Below, piece after piece: positions 46,393-55,500 of a DNA stretch of 64,000 nt. The stretch is from Magnetococcus marinus MC-1 (GTDB taxonomy: Bacteria > Pseudomonadota > Magnetococcia > Magnetococcales > Magnetococcaceae): NCBI RefSeq assembly GCF_000014865.1, contig NC_008576.1, positions 1,083,501-1,147,500 of the forward strand, given 5' to 3'. How positions within the stretch are numbered: position 1 is the stretch's first letter; the number at the start of each line of letters is the position of its first letter. The translations under genes and the position numbers were made by a program. Under the pieces are notes generated by a model that did not search any database, had not been told where the DNA came from, and saw nothing but the letters and a program-made list of their open reading frames with translations.

Positions 46393-48060
46393 ATGGGGAC
46401 CACCTCACTGTTCTCTGGCTACGGGATTCGGCGTTCCCTGCTGCTGGTTGTCTCCTTTGTGGGTTTGATGGGGGCGCTGCTGCTGCGCCCTGGTCTGTGG
46501 GACAAGCCTGAGGCCCCCGCGCAGATTGCCAATGCCTATTTTACCGAAAATTTGAGTAGCGCCAAAACCTTGCTGTTTCCCACCAATCAATCCAATCTGT
46601 ATGAAGTAACCCCCCAAGGTGAGGGCTACTTTGTTATGGATGTGGCTATGAACGTGCAGGGATTGCACAATCTGGATGTTGAGGTGCGTAATCAGCGCGG
46701 TGAAAAGCTCAATACCTTAGCCTATGAAGCCGTGCCCTCGGTACAAGATGGCTTTATCCATACCATCGTCGGTAAAATTGGCCAAAAAGAGGGTGCCCGC
46801 ACGGTGCATCTGTATGACCGTCTGGTGGGTGGTGAGCGTACCCCCATTGGGGTGTTTAATATTTTGACACCCAAAGGGGCCAATGGCGAAGCCCAGCCAG
46901 CCTTGAGTGTTAAACGGCTCTCCCCCGATGCCCTACAGGAGGCCGCCGCAGTATTGCGTTCCATTGATGCCGCCCAACTGCGCGCTGAACAAAAGGCCAA
47001 TGGTAAGGATGAGACCCATTTCGCCTCGGCCATGTTGCACAGTGCCCTGCGTTTGGTCGAGCAGATTACCGGGTTGGATAATGCCATCGCCGGGGCTTAT
47101 GAGGGCGAAGACACCCTCTGTTGGTTGCCGGTCTCACCAGCGCTGGCCAACAGCGATAATGTTAAGATGCGCTTTCCCCACTTTAATATTCCGCTTAAAC
47201 TGGACGACCGGACCTTCCGCTTGGATGGGGTAGGCCCTTATACCAGCTGGTTGCAAGCCCGCATGGCTGCCCGCCAGTTGACCCCGGGTGGGCAGAGCCA
47301 GGTGCTGTGCATCCATGGGGATGGCCAGTTTGAGATCCCCCAGCGTGGTGCCACCGGGGCCTCTATGGTGCGTGATGGTCAAGGCTCTTACTGGTACCTT
47401 ATTGCGGCCACCGCCTCAGCCCGTCAGCTTTCGCGCATTCAGGGCGTGCTGGATACCATTGGTACCCCCTTTAAAGTCTATGAAGTACCGGTTAGTGACA
47501 AACGCGCGGCCTTTGTGCTGATGGGTCCCTTTGGGGCGCAGCAGCAGGCCCGTGAGCAGGTGCAGGTGGCCCGTGAACATCTGGGTTCAACCGGCATTTG
47601 GTTGCATGGTGCCGCAGCACCGGCGGCCATGGCAAAACAGAGCCTGCCCCCAGACGCAGCGAGCCCCGCCGTTACAGAGGATAAGCGTCAGCCGGTGCAG
47701 CCTAAATCTCTGGCTACGGGGGATCCCATGGCCAAATTTATGGCGCTGCTGGGCCATTATCGTGATGTTGAAACCGCTAAGCGTTTGGTGGCAGATCTGC
47801 GCGGTCGCGGTATTCCGGCTCGCCTCCGGCATGATGCGCAGGTGGATGGCCCACTCTATCAAGTCTATACCGGTCCCTATGCAAGCTGGTTGGATGCCCG
47901 TATGGGGTTGCGTCAGGCGCGCTACCGGATGGGGTTAGAGGGGGGCGAAGTGACCCAGTGGAAGCGCCTTGAGGGGGTTTCTAAAGGGCGTGTTGAGCAA
48001 GTGGCGCAAGATGCCGCAGAGTTGGAAGAGTTGGTGGTTGCTCAGCAATCTGGCGGTTAA
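46393..48060 (+). CDS. Membrane-anchored protein with unnamed N-terminal domain and three SPOR-like domains
   Basis: 555 residues. N-terminal membrane anchor (about 13-32), then a domain of about 115 residues (about 45-160; NAYF 47-50, GYFVMDV 78-84, YDR 141-143) that is clearly homologous to the same region of the next gene and that I cannot name. SPOR-like segments follow at about 243-297 (degenerate), 332-404 and 447-520; the first and third share near-identical GPYxSWLxARMxxRQ stretches. SPOR domains bind glycan strands lacking stem peptides at division sites. AAGGAAGGA ribosome binding site. First of two paralogues, 98 bases apart. Confidence 0.75.
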   Translation: MGTTSLFSGYGIRRSLLLVVSFVGLMGALLLRPGLWDKPEAPAQIANAYFTENLSSAKTLLFPTNQSNLYEVTPQGEGYFVMDVAMNVQGLHNLDVEVRNQRGEKLNTLAYEAVPSVQDGFIHTIVGKIGQKEGARTVHLYDRLVGGERTPIGVFNILTPKGANGEAQPALSVKRLSPDALQEAAAVLRSIDAAQLRAEQKANGKDETHFASAMLHSALRLVEQITGLDNAIAGAYEGEDTLCWLPVSPALANSDNVKMRFPHFNIPLKLDDRTFRLDGVGPYTSWLQARMAARQLTPGGQSQVLCIHGDGQFEIPQRGATGASMVRDGQGSYWYLIAATASARQLSRIQGVLDTIGTPFKVYEVPVSDKRAAFVLMGPFGAQQQAREQVQVAREHLGSTGIWLHGAAAPAAMAKQSLPPDAASPAVTEDKRQPVQPKSLATGDPMAKFMALLGHYRDVETAKRLVADLRGRGIPARLRHDAQVDGPLYQVYTGPYASWLDARMGLRQARYRMGLEGGEVTQWKRLEGVSKGRVEQVAQDAAELEELVVAQQSGG

Positions 48061-48157
48061 GTAACGTCGCAGAGCTACAAAAGGATCGCGCCAGCTCTCT
48101 GTCCAAGCTCTGGTTGACAGGAGTACGACGGGGGGCTGGATCAACAGGGGAGTAAAC

Positions 48158-50287
48158 ATGAGCGCCTATCGACACGCTCTGGGATACATGGCTATTCGTC
48201 AACTGAGCTACCTTGTGTTGGCTTTGGGTATGCTGTTGGTCCCCATGCGCAGCATCGCCCAGGAGCAGCCTGCTTTTATTACCAATGCCTATTTTGCCGA
48301 TAAGCTGGATGTGCAAGAGAACCAGGTTAAGCCCAATGCCCTGGTCAGTGTACTGCCTGCCAGCAATCCCAGCATGGTGGGCTATTTTGTGATGGATGTG
48401 CTGCTGGCCAGCAAGGGCAAGCATCTCTTTGAAATCGATATTATTGATGAGCAGCGGCGGAAGGTGGCCGATATGGCCTATGATGCCGTGCTGGCTGAAG
48501 ATACCGAACATATCTACACGGTGGTGGGTTCTGTCGCTGGGGCTTTTCCGCCGGGTTGGCTCTATTTTAAAGTTTATGACCGCTTTAATGGTGGTCCACG
48601 TATTCATATCAGTACTTTTTCGATCATGGCACGTTTGAACACGGCGGATGCGGATACCGCAATGGCCAATGCTGCGGTTCCGTCGGCCCCGTTAAAACCC
48701 ACTAAGCCGTTGGCAAGCCAACCGCCCATGCCCGCCCATACGGCGCCATCCCCCGTGGTGAAGGCCGAAATTAAGCCAACCCCGCTGCCGGTCGCTGTAC
48801 CCCAACCTGGATTAGCCCCTCCAGCGGCCCCGGTGACCGAGCCGACGGCTGCCGTGGAGAGTACCATGGCAGAGCCCGCCAGCGATGGCCGTTATGTGCT
48901 AATCGGTGGGGGAGATTTTGGCCCGGAGAAGGCTAAGGCGGTGCTGCAACAGATCTCTGATCTGGGGCTGCCCGTGCAAATAGAAACCTCTGCTCGTGGT
49001 CAACAGGTGCTCTCAGGTCCCTATAGTCGTATTGAAGCGGCTGAATTTGCCCGCCGTTTTATTGTGGAACAGACCGGTTTAGAGAGTCGCATTCGTACAG
49101 ATGGCAATCCTTCTGTGGGGGCTCAAGCTGCGGCGGTGACGACGCCGACGGCCAACACACCGCAGCCAGCAGCGGATACTACCTTGGGGCTGTTTGCGCC
49201 TAAAGTTGCGGTAGCAGCGGCAATGCCCCGCTATGTGGTGGCGTTGGGCTCCTTTGGCAATGTGGATAATGCGCAGCGTTTGCAACACAATCTACATAAG
49301 CGTCAATTGCCGGTTTCGACCGAACAGGTGCAGGGCAAAAATGGGCAATTTACCCGTGTGTTTGTAGGGCCTTATAGCAGCCGCCGAGAGGCGGAGGTGG
49401 CCATGCGCTCCATCTTGGCGCACTTTAAAATTTCGGGGGTCATTCAGCGGTGGAACCCAGAGCGATTGGCCCGTTTGCAGCCAAGCTCGGCTCTGCCTGA
49501 GCCTGTCCCCCAAGCGGTGCTGCCTGAGCCTGTCCCCCAAGCGGTGCTGCCCGTAACCGTGCGTAGCGAGGCCCCCCAGACACCGATGGAACCGGCTAAG
49601 GTGGCGCGTTACGCCATACAAGTGGTCTCTTATCTGGAGCCAGCGGCGGCGGATCTTATGGAAAAACGGTTGGTGGAATTGGGCCTGCCGGTCTATCAAA
49701 ACCGTCTGCAAGCTCGTGGTCGGCAGCTCTATCGGGTGTTGGTTGGCCCTTATCAAAACCGCGCTCAAGCCGAGGGTGTGCAAGGGGTTGTTAAAGATGA
49801 GCTGGGTCTGCAAGGCAGTGTGATTCCCTTTCAGCAGGGGGACGATGCCGCTGCAACGCTCTCTTCAACGGCAGCAGCTGCGCCAGCGGCGGTGGCCCCT
49901 GTAGGTGGAACATGGCAGCGCGCCATTGTGGCCCCTAAGCCCAACAGCGCGCCAGAGCCTAAGGCGGCAGTGGTTGCAACGCCGCTCTTTAGTGATACGG
50001 GGCGCCAGGACTATACCGTTTATGCGGGCTTTTTTAGCAATGCGGAGAATGCCACCCGACTGCGCCAGCGTATCGAGGCGCTGCAACTGCCCGCTTTTCA
50101 GCGCCAAGTGGAGGTTAATAACGGGGTTATGAACAGCGTTTGTGCCGGTCCGTTTGCGACCCGTGGTCAAGCCGAGGCGGTGGTGGAGCGGTTGAAAAAA
50201 CAGATTGGTTTGCAGCGCCCCATTATTCGTGATGCCACCTTCTCCGGTCGAGATGGTCAAGGGTGTGGCCCAGGCCGCAGCCGCTAA
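48158..50287 (+). CDS. Exported protein with unnamed N-terminal domain and four SPOR domains
   Basis: 709 residues. Signal sequence or anchor (about 12-34, ending near SIAQ), the same unnamed domain as in the preceding gene (about 40-157; NAYF 43-46, GYFVMDV 75-81, YDR 140-142), a Pro/Ala-rich linker, then four SPOR domains at about 244-313, 357-429, 482-556 and 616-690, each ending in a GPY/GPF-type motif. The linkers are Pro/Ala-rich; one holds two exact LPEPVPQAV repeats. Multi-SPOR proteins are uncommon; this one should bind peptidoglycan with high avidity. GGGGAG precedes the ATG. A 15-bp stem-loop follows. Confidence 0.8.
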   Translation: MSAYRHALGYMAIRQLSYLVLALGMLLVPMRSIAQEQPAFITNAYFADKLDVQENQVKPNALVSVLPASNPSMVGYFVMDVLLASKGKHLFEIDIIDEQRRKVADMAYDAVLAEDTEHIYTVVGSVAGAFPPGWLYFKVYDRFNGGPRIHISTFSIMARLNTADADTAMANAAVPSAPLKPTKPLASQPPMPAHTAPSPVVKAEIKPTPLPVAVPQPGLAPPAAPVTEPTAAVESTMAEPASDGRYVLIGGGDFGPEKAKAVLQQISDLGLPVQIETSARGQQVLSGPYSRIEAAEFARRFIVEQTGLESRIRTDGNPSVGAQAAAVTTPTANTPQPAADTTLGLFAPKVAVAAAMPRYVVALGSFGNVDNAQRLQHNLHKRQLPVSTEQVQGKNGQFTRVFVGPYSSRREAEVAMRSILAHFKISGVIQRWNPERLARLQPSSALPEPVPQAVLPEPVPQAVLPVTVRSEAPQTPMEPAKVARYAIQVVSYLEPAAADLMEKRLVELGLPVYQNRLQARGRQLYRVLVGPYQNRAQAEGVQGVVKDELGLQGSVIPFQQGDDAAATLSSTAAAAPAAVAPVGGTWQRAIVAPKPNSAPEPKAAVVATPLFSDTGRQDYTVYAGFFSNAENATRLRQRIEALQLPAFQRQVEVNNGVMNSVCAGPFATRGQAEAVVERLKKQIGLQRPIIRDATFSGRDGQGCGPGRSR
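49493..49546 (+). repeat. 27-bp perfect tandem duplication in a SPOR linker
   Basis: Two identical copies (49493-49519, 49520-49546) encode LPEPVPQAV twice in the linker between the second and third SPOR domains. DNA-level identity implies a recent duplication. Confidence 0.92.
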
Positions 50288-50305
50288 GCAACCCCTTTAC
50301 ACGAG

Positions 50306-50350
50306 CGCCATTTTACCCCCCTCATGGGAGAAAACGGGGGTAAAATGGCG
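50306..50350 (+). terminator. Strong stem-loop after the four-SPOR gene
   Basis: 15-bp perfect arms (50306-50320 and 50336-50350) with a 15-base loop, then TTTGTCGTTT. Probable intrinsic terminator. Confidence 0.75.
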
Positions 50351-50466
50351 TTTGTCGTTTATCCTTCACACAGCCGCCACCCAGAGCACTTTTCAAGTCG
50401 CTATGCTTGCCCTCAATACGAAACAGGGGGGCGCTTGTAACGCTTTTGGTGGACGGGATGTGAGCC

Positions 50467-50952
50467 ATGGATAAAATCATCGTTGTCAATGGAAGCCCAG
50501 AAAGAATGGAACGTTTACAGCTCTCTTTACACAAGGTTGGGTGTGAAGCGATCTCTGCGGAGCATGTTTTGGACGTGCTCGATATCCTGCAAAATACCGA
50601 GGTGCGTGGGGTGGTGATGGACCTCAGTATGCCTGGCACCAAGGGTTGGAGCATGCTACGCAACCTGCGTACGGCGGGAATTGCGTTGCCCATTGTGGCC
50701 CTGGTCGGGGCCGATACCAGCTATGATCGTAACCTGTTGCTCTCCATGGCCTGCAAGGCGGGGGCATCGTTGGCGGTGCCTGCCCACACCCACTGTGCTC
50801 AAGTAGCCGAGTGGATGCGTGACAGTTTGAGTGGGGGTGATCCATCGCTGAGTGTGGTTAGCTGCGACGCGGTTGAGGTCACGCACCATGAAGATAATCC
50901 TTGGGTGTTCCAGTGTGTGCGCAAAGAGCATGTGCCCGAGGTGGTGGCCTGA
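50467..50952 (+). CDS. Stand-alone degenerate response-regulator receiver
   Basis: 161 residues. CheY-like fold: beta1 KIIVVNGSPERMERL, beta3 GVVMDLSMPGTKGW with a phosphorylatable Asp, beta4 LPIVALVGAD. The acidic pair after beta1 is NG, and the conserved Lys of beta5 is absent (LAVPAHTH), so it is probably not a normal phospho-switch. A 40-residue C-terminal extension is not recognised. No output domain. Sits between the SPOR pair and the leftward lpxK-waaA genes; partner kinase unknown. Confidence 0.8.
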   Translation: MDKIIVVNGSPERMERLQLSLHKVGCEAISAEHVLDVLDILQNTEVRGVVMDLSMPGTKGWSMLRNLRTAGIALPIVALVGADTSYDRNLLLSMACKAGASLAVPAHTHCAQVAEWMRDSLSGGDPSLSVVSCDAVEVTHHEDNPWVFQCVRKEHVPEVVA

Positions 50953-50957
50953 TACAC

Positions 50958-51026
50958 CATTAACCCGGATATTTCATGAATCCCTGGGATGATCGCGTAG
51001 AGATTCATGAAATATCCGGGTTAATG
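50958..51026. repeat. Inverted repeat with 25-bp perfect arms
   Basis: Arms 50958-50982 and 51002-51026 are exact reverse complements around a 19-base loop. It begins five bases after the receiver gene stop, in the gap to convergent lpxK. No T-run follows and a separate terminator lies just downstream. Confidence 0.93.
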
Positions 51027-51036
51027 ATTTGGTAAT

Positions 51037-51070
51037 AAACAGGGCCTTGTGCGAACAATGCCCTGTTTTT
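51037..51070. terminator. Terminator between the receiver gene and lpxK
   Basis: Stem AAACAGGGC / GCCCTGTTT with a loop of 14 bases, followed by TT on the plus strand; outer bases GGTAA and TTACC extend the pairing. Ends one base before the lpxK stop. Confidence 0.8.
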
Positions 51071-51071
51071 G

Positions 51072-52163
51072 TTACCAGAATAAGGTTTTGATCCTTTGCA
51101 ATAAAGGGGCTGGGTCGGTGATAAAGTGCCACTCGACGCCCAGCCAGTAAATGGGCAGGGGAGACCATTGCGGTTGCAGTTTGACGGCATCCTTTTCGGT
51201 GCAAACCAGGGCGCTTGCCCCTGCTTGTTGAGCCTGGAGCGCCAGCTCTGAGAGGGTTGTCGCAGAAAAAGGGTAGTGGTCGGCAAAGGCGCGGTGGGCG
51301 AGTGGTCTCACCCCTTGGGTGGCGAGCGTGTGCCAAAAACTTTCGGGGCGACCAATGCCGGTAAAGGCCAGCACGGGTTGATGGGGCATGGGGCAGCTTG
51401 AGCCGTCTAGGTGATGCCAACCCGCTGGGGCATGGGTGGCCCGTAAAATGGGCGTTTGCGCCTTGAGATAGGGGGCAATAAGCTGTTCTGCCTGTCGGGC
51501 GCGTTGGGGATCTTCGGCGCGGGTAAGAATAATAAGATCGGCATGTTGCAAGGTGCGTGGGTGTTCCCGCAGCACCCCGCCGGGCAGCATGCGCCCATTG
51601 CCCAAGGGGTGGCGGGCATCCAGTAGCAGCAGATCCAGGTCCCGCTGCACCCGTAGGTGCTGAAAGGCATCATCCAGCAACAGGGTGTCGCACCAGCCGT
51701 TGTGCAGTGCCGCTTCAATCACCGTCTGGCGCTGAGCGCCGGTTAAAACGGCAACCCCAGGTAGAGCGCGGGCTAACAGATAGGCTTCATCCGCCGCCAT
51801 GGGGGGGTGACAGCGTAGCTGTTCAAGGTCAGAGACGGCGGTGACACTCTGTTGGCTCTGCTGTCCATAACCACGGCTGATGATGGCCGGTTGGTGTCCC
51901 TGCGCCAAAAGATGGTGGGCCAGCCAGCGTATCAAAGGGGTTTTACCCGTGCCTCCGGTGGTGAGATTGCCCACGCTGATAACCGGGCAGGGGGGCCTGT
52001 AACGGTAGCGATGGCCATGCATATAGTGGTGCCGTCGTCTCTGCATCGCGTAGCCATAACCCTCTCCCAGCGATCCTAAAACCCGCAATAGCCCCTTCTG
52101 TATGACCCCCGATGGTACCTGCTCACCGTGTAAAAGCGGTAATAATCGTTGCAAAAATGTCAT
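51072..52163 (-). CDS. lpxK: Tetraacyldisaccharide 4'-kinase
   Basis: 363 residues. Phosphorylates the 4' position of the lipid A disaccharide precursor to lipid IVA at the inner membrane. N-terminal membrane-associated helix (MTFLQRLLPLLHGEQ), P-loop VGNLTTGGTGKTPL, SRGYG, DEAYLLA and the DDAFQH motif (LLDDAFQHLRV). The start at 52163 overlaps the waaA stop as ATGA and matches the family N-terminus; the longer frame to 52301 is within waaA and unlikely. Second gene of a waaA-lpxK pair. Confidence 0.95.
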   Translation of the reverse strand: MTFLQRLLPLLHGEQVPSGVIQKGLLRVLGSLGEGYGYAMQRRRHHYMHGHRYRYRPPCPVISVGNLTTGGTGKTPLIRWLAHHLLAQGHQPAIISRGYGQQSQQSVTAVSDLEQLRCHPPMAADEAYLLARALPGVAVLTGAQRQTVIEAALHNGWCDTLLLDDAFQHLRVQRDLDLLLLDARHPLGNGRMLPGGVLREHPRTLQHADLIILTRAEDPQRARQAEQLIAPYLKAQTPILRATHAPAGWHHLDGSSCPMPHQPVLAFTGIGRPESFWHTLATQGVRPLAHRAFADHYPFSATTLSELALQAQQAGASALVCTEKDAVKLQPQWSPLPIYWLGVEWHFITDPAPLLQRIKTLFW

Positions 52164-53494
52164 GGAACGGCTCGGGCTGCGGGGGGGTAGATGGCCTGAA
52201 TGCAGGTCAAGGTGCGTGCCAATGCCCCGGTGTTGGCCTCCACCACTTGGCGGGCGGCATGGCCCATTTGGTCCCGATGCAGAGGATTCTGCAAGAGCCA
52301 CTCAAGCTGTTGCTCTAAGCGCTGGGCATCGGCCACCCGTAGGGCGGCATGGGCCTCCTCCAACTGCTGAGCAATATGTTTAAAGTTGAAGGTGTGGGGA
52401 CCAAACAGGGTAGGTACCCCACACGCCGAGGGTTCCAGCATGTTTTGTCCACCCCGAGGGATAAGGCTGCCCCCCATAAAAACCCCGTGGCAGTGAGGAT
52501 AGAGACGGGTGAGCCAACCGATGCCATCGACCAGTAAAATGGCGCTCTGCCAGGGGGGCGTGGCTTGGCTGAGGCGGGTAAAGCTCAACCCTTGGGCGCG
52601 GATAAGGGCGGCGACTGGCTCGGCCCGCTCGGGGTGGCGCGGAGCAAGGATAAGACGTAGCTCTGGATGACGCTGGCGTAGGTTGGTGAAAACCTGTAAA
52701 ACCAGCTGCTCTTCACCCGGATGGGTGCTGGCGGCCATCCAGAGCCATTGGCGGGGCGGCAACGCTCCCACCTTTTGCACAAGCTGCTGCTGCTCCAGAG
52801 CGGTGGGTGGCTTGAGGGCTTGGTCATACTTTAAGTTGCCTAGGGCGCTGACGCGGTTGGGATCTCCACCAATCTCTCGCATACGTTGGGCATCCATGCT
52901 CGACTGCATGGCCATGTGGGTGATGGGGGCAAGAAAGGCCGTCATGGCCCAGCGAACCCGACGATAGTTGCGGTAGGAGCCTGGGGAGAGCCGTCCATTG
53001 ATCACCACAATGGGGCAGTTAATTTGTTGCAAAGCCTTGAAAAAATTAGGCCATAACTCGGTTTCCATAACCACGCAAAGCTTGGGTTTAAGCGCCCTTA
53101 TCACCCCATTGATGCAGAGGGGTAGATCCAGGGGCAGGAACAGATGGTGAGCAACCCAGGGCATTTTTTCTTGCACAACCTGCTGGCCGGTCTTGGTGAC
53201 GGTGGAGACAACCAGCAGATGATCTGGATAGCATTGCGCCATGTGTTGGGTGAGATCGCGGGCCGCCATGGCCTCACCGACGGAGACCGCATGCAGCCAG
53301 ATCAACGGGCGTTGTTGGGCATCGGCCAGCAGTTGCGGATGCAATTGACCAAGGCGCTGGGCGAGCGTGCCACGATATTTGGGGGTGGTGACATAGCGGT
53401 AGAACAAAAGTGGGGCAAGTATGACCCCCGCGAGTATAAGCAACAGGGTGTAGATTCGGTGCAGCACGGTTAATATCCTTGGGTAAAACCGCAT
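52160..53494 (-). CDS. waaA: 3-deoxy-D-manno-octulosonic acid (Kdo) transferase
   Basis: 444 residues. Adds Kdo to lipid IVA from CMP-Kdo. N-terminal membrane anchor (about 10-32), the family motif PLIWLHAVSVGEAMAA, VVINGRLSPGSYRNYRR, GNLKYDQ, and the GT-B C-terminal site GVFMGGSLIPRGGQNMLEPSACGVP. Translationally coupled to lpxK (ATGA overlap). Divergent from the pilus secretin operon. Confidence 0.96.
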   Translation of the reverse strand: MRFYPRILTVLHRIYTLLLILAGVILAPLLFYRYVTTPKYRGTLAQRLGQLHPQLLADAQQRPLIWLHAVSVGEAMAARDLTQHMAQCYPDHLLVVSTVTKTGQQVVQEKMPWVAHHLFLPLDLPLCINGVIRALKPKLCVVMETELWPNFFKALQQINCPIVVINGRLSPGSYRNYRRVRWAMTAFLAPITHMAMQSSMDAQRMREIGGDPNRVSALGNLKYDQALKPPTALEQQQLVQKVGALPPRQWLWMAASTHPGEEQLVLQVFTNLRQRHPELRLILAPRHPERAEPVAALIRAQGLSFTRLSQATPPWQSAILLVDGIGWLTRLYPHCHGVFMGGSLIPRGGQNMLEPSACGVPTLFGPHTFNFKHIAQQLEEAHAALRVADAQRLEQQLEWLLQNPLHRDQMGHAARQVVEANTGALARTLTCIQAIYPPAARAVP

Positions 53495-53631
53495 GATGGG
53501 TAAAAGGTATCGACCATAATGGGGTAATTGTGCGGTAATCGTGTCAGGCTTTCAAGTTTGTCGAGTGGTTTGCATGGAGTTTGCAGGTACTTGATGAGAA
53601 AATGCGCAAATTTTCCCCTTGGTCAAGTTTG

Positions 53632-53660
53632 TTGGATAGGGCTTGCGGTCGTTTTATGAT
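53632..53660 (+). promoter_or_regulatory. Candidate promoter of the MSHA-type pilus operon
   Basis: -35-like TTGGAT (53632-53637), 17-base spacer, -10 TATGAT (53655-53660), about 97 bases before the secretin start. The -35 is weak. Confidence 0.45.
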
Positions 53661-53756
53661 ATGTTAACCAAGCTTGGCGGAATGCGTGTCGGGCAGGTGG
53701 TCGGATCAATCCAGGAAATAGCAGCTGTGGCTGATCGGTATGAAGGATTTTGGTTG

Positions 53757-55481
53757 ATGAGCAATGCTCGCGTATACAAAGTGTGGCTGTTGGGTTTGCT
53801 GCTGCTCTTGGGTGGCTGCCAATCTCTTGGTATGCCCAACAAAAATGCGGATAAGCAAGGGGAAGTGAGTAAAGGTAGCGCTCTGCAAAAAGCCCATGCT
53901 GCGCTTGCCAAAGAGTCTGATGAGATCGCCCGCCAGCGCCACGAGCTGGTGCAAGATATGAAAGCGCTGAGCGTGGGTCTGACCGAAGGGCGCGACATTC
54001 ATCGGGTTTTGGCCCGCGAAGGGGCCCACATGGATGACCGCATGCGGGCCATCCAACGGGACTTGCAACGCACCGCGAGCGAACCCCCGCCGCCTCTGCC
54101 GGTGCCCCCGGTCTATAATCCCCTGGATGACCTAAAGGTCAGTCTGGAGATGGACAAAGAGGATGTACGGCATATCCTCAAAGCGCTGGCCAAAATGACC
54201 CGTATGAACCTGCTGATTGATCCTCGGGTGTTGGAGGAACCTCCGGTGATTACGGTCTCCTTCCGGCAAATGCCCGCCTCGCAGGTGTTTGAAGAGATCC
54301 TACGCTTGGCCGACCTCTATGGTGCCATTGATGGGAATATCTTGCGGGTCCATATGTTCCAGGAGATGACCTATCCCCTGGAGTTCTTAGAGACCACCTA
54401 TAAGTCCAACTTCTCCGTGGGCGGGGATGTGCTGGGCAATGCGGGTTCCGGCCAAGGCGGGGGTAAATTAACCGGCTCTTACAGTATGAGCGGGGCCTCT
54501 GGCAACATTACCAACCCCTATGACGCCATTGAACCCATCATCCAAAATTTGATCAGCAGTCAGGGTACCGAAGGTCAAGCCTACTCCCTGAACCGCATGA
54601 CGGGGACCTTGCATCTTAAAGCGCGTCCTTCGGTGGTGCGCACCGTGACCAAATTGGTGGATCAGTTTAAAGAGGTGATTGGCCGTCAGGTGTTGATCGA
54701 GACGCGGGTGATGGAGATTACCCTCAACGAAACCTATCGCACCGGGGTCGATTGGTGGGCTTTTAAGGGTAGCATCGCCGCCATGATGGGGCAGAGCGGG
54801 ACCTATACGGGCCGTATTGGTAGCACCAACGCCCTGAGTAGCAACACATTTGGTTTGGCGGATATTAGCTATCCTACCACCACCACCGCCGCAACGGGTT
54901 TGGGCCTAGTGATCTCTGGAGCCAATGGTGCGGCGATTGTGGATCTGCTGAAACAGTTTGGTGATGTCCAGGTGCTCTCGAATCCCACCATCCGGGCACG
55001 TCACGGTCAACCCTCGATGATCAGTGTGGGTACCAGTAACACCTATGTTTCGGAGAGTGAAATCACCACCACCGGTACCGGGACCACCGCCACGACCCAG
55101 GCCGATGTGGTGGTCAATACGGTGTTTGATGGTCTGATGATCGGGGTGACGCCCTTTATTAAAGAGGATGGTCGGGTGGTGATGACCGTGCATCCCATTA
55201 AGAGCGACGTGACCGCCTCTAGTCTGGATCTGGTTTCGGTTGGCGGCACCAATCAGGTGGCCCTGCCCGAGGTGGAGTTAAAAGAGATGAGCACCATTCT
55301 AGAGACCCATAGTGGGGATCTGGTCTTTTTGGGTGGTCTGATTGATAAGGAAAAAAGTGCCACCAAAACCGGTATGCCGCTGCTGGGGGATATTCCGCTG
55401 TTAGGCCGTCTTTTTTCCACCGATTCTAGCAGCGATAAAACCCGTGAGATGATTATCATGCTGCGGGTTTCGGTACTGTGA
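53757..55481 (+). CDS. mshL: MshL/PilQ-type pilus secretin (lipoprotein)
   Basis: 574 residues. Outer-membrane secretin through which the pilus exits. Lipoprotein signal peptide with lipobox LLGGC (Cys about 21), a helical segment with predicted coiled coil (about 40-110), secretin/TonB N-terminal domain (about 135-210; SLEMDKEDVRHILKALA), Ser/Gly-rich insert (SVGGDVLGNAGSGQGGG), and the secretin core (VLIETRVMEITLNETYRTGVDW, VLSNPTIRARHGQPSMISVG, GDLVFLGGLIDKEKSATKTG, PLLGDIPLLGRLF). AAGGA nine bases before the ATG at 53757 and the lipobox fix the start; the frame is open to 53643. Confidence 0.93.
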   Translation: MSNARVYKVWLLGLLLLLGGCQSLGMPNKNADKQGEVSKGSALQKAHAALAKESDEIARQRHELVQDMKALSVGLTEGRDIHRVLAREGAHMDDRMRAIQRDLQRTASEPPPPLPVPPVYNPLDDLKVSLEMDKEDVRHILKALAKMTRMNLLIDPRVLEEPPVITVSFRQMPASQVFEEILRLADLYGAIDGNILRVHMFQEMTYPLEFLETTYKSNFSVGGDVLGNAGSGQGGGKLTGSYSMSGASGNITNPYDAIEPIIQNLISSQGTEGQAYSLNRMTGTLHLKARPSVVRTVTKLVDQFKEVIGRQVLIETRVMEITLNETYRTGVDWWAFKGSIAAMMGQSGTYTGRIGSTNALSSNTFGLADISYPTTTTAATGLGLVISGANGAAIVDLLKQFGDVQVLSNPTIRARHGQPSMISVGTSNTYVSESEITTTGTGTTATTQADVVVNTVFDGLMIGVTPFIKEDGRVVMTVHPIKSDVTASSLDLVSVGGTNQVALPEVELKEMSTILETHSGDLVFLGGLIDKEKSATKTGMPLLGDIPLLGRLFSTDSSSDKTREMIIMLRVSVL

Positions 55482-55500
55482 GGGTGCAGGGAGCTCAGCC

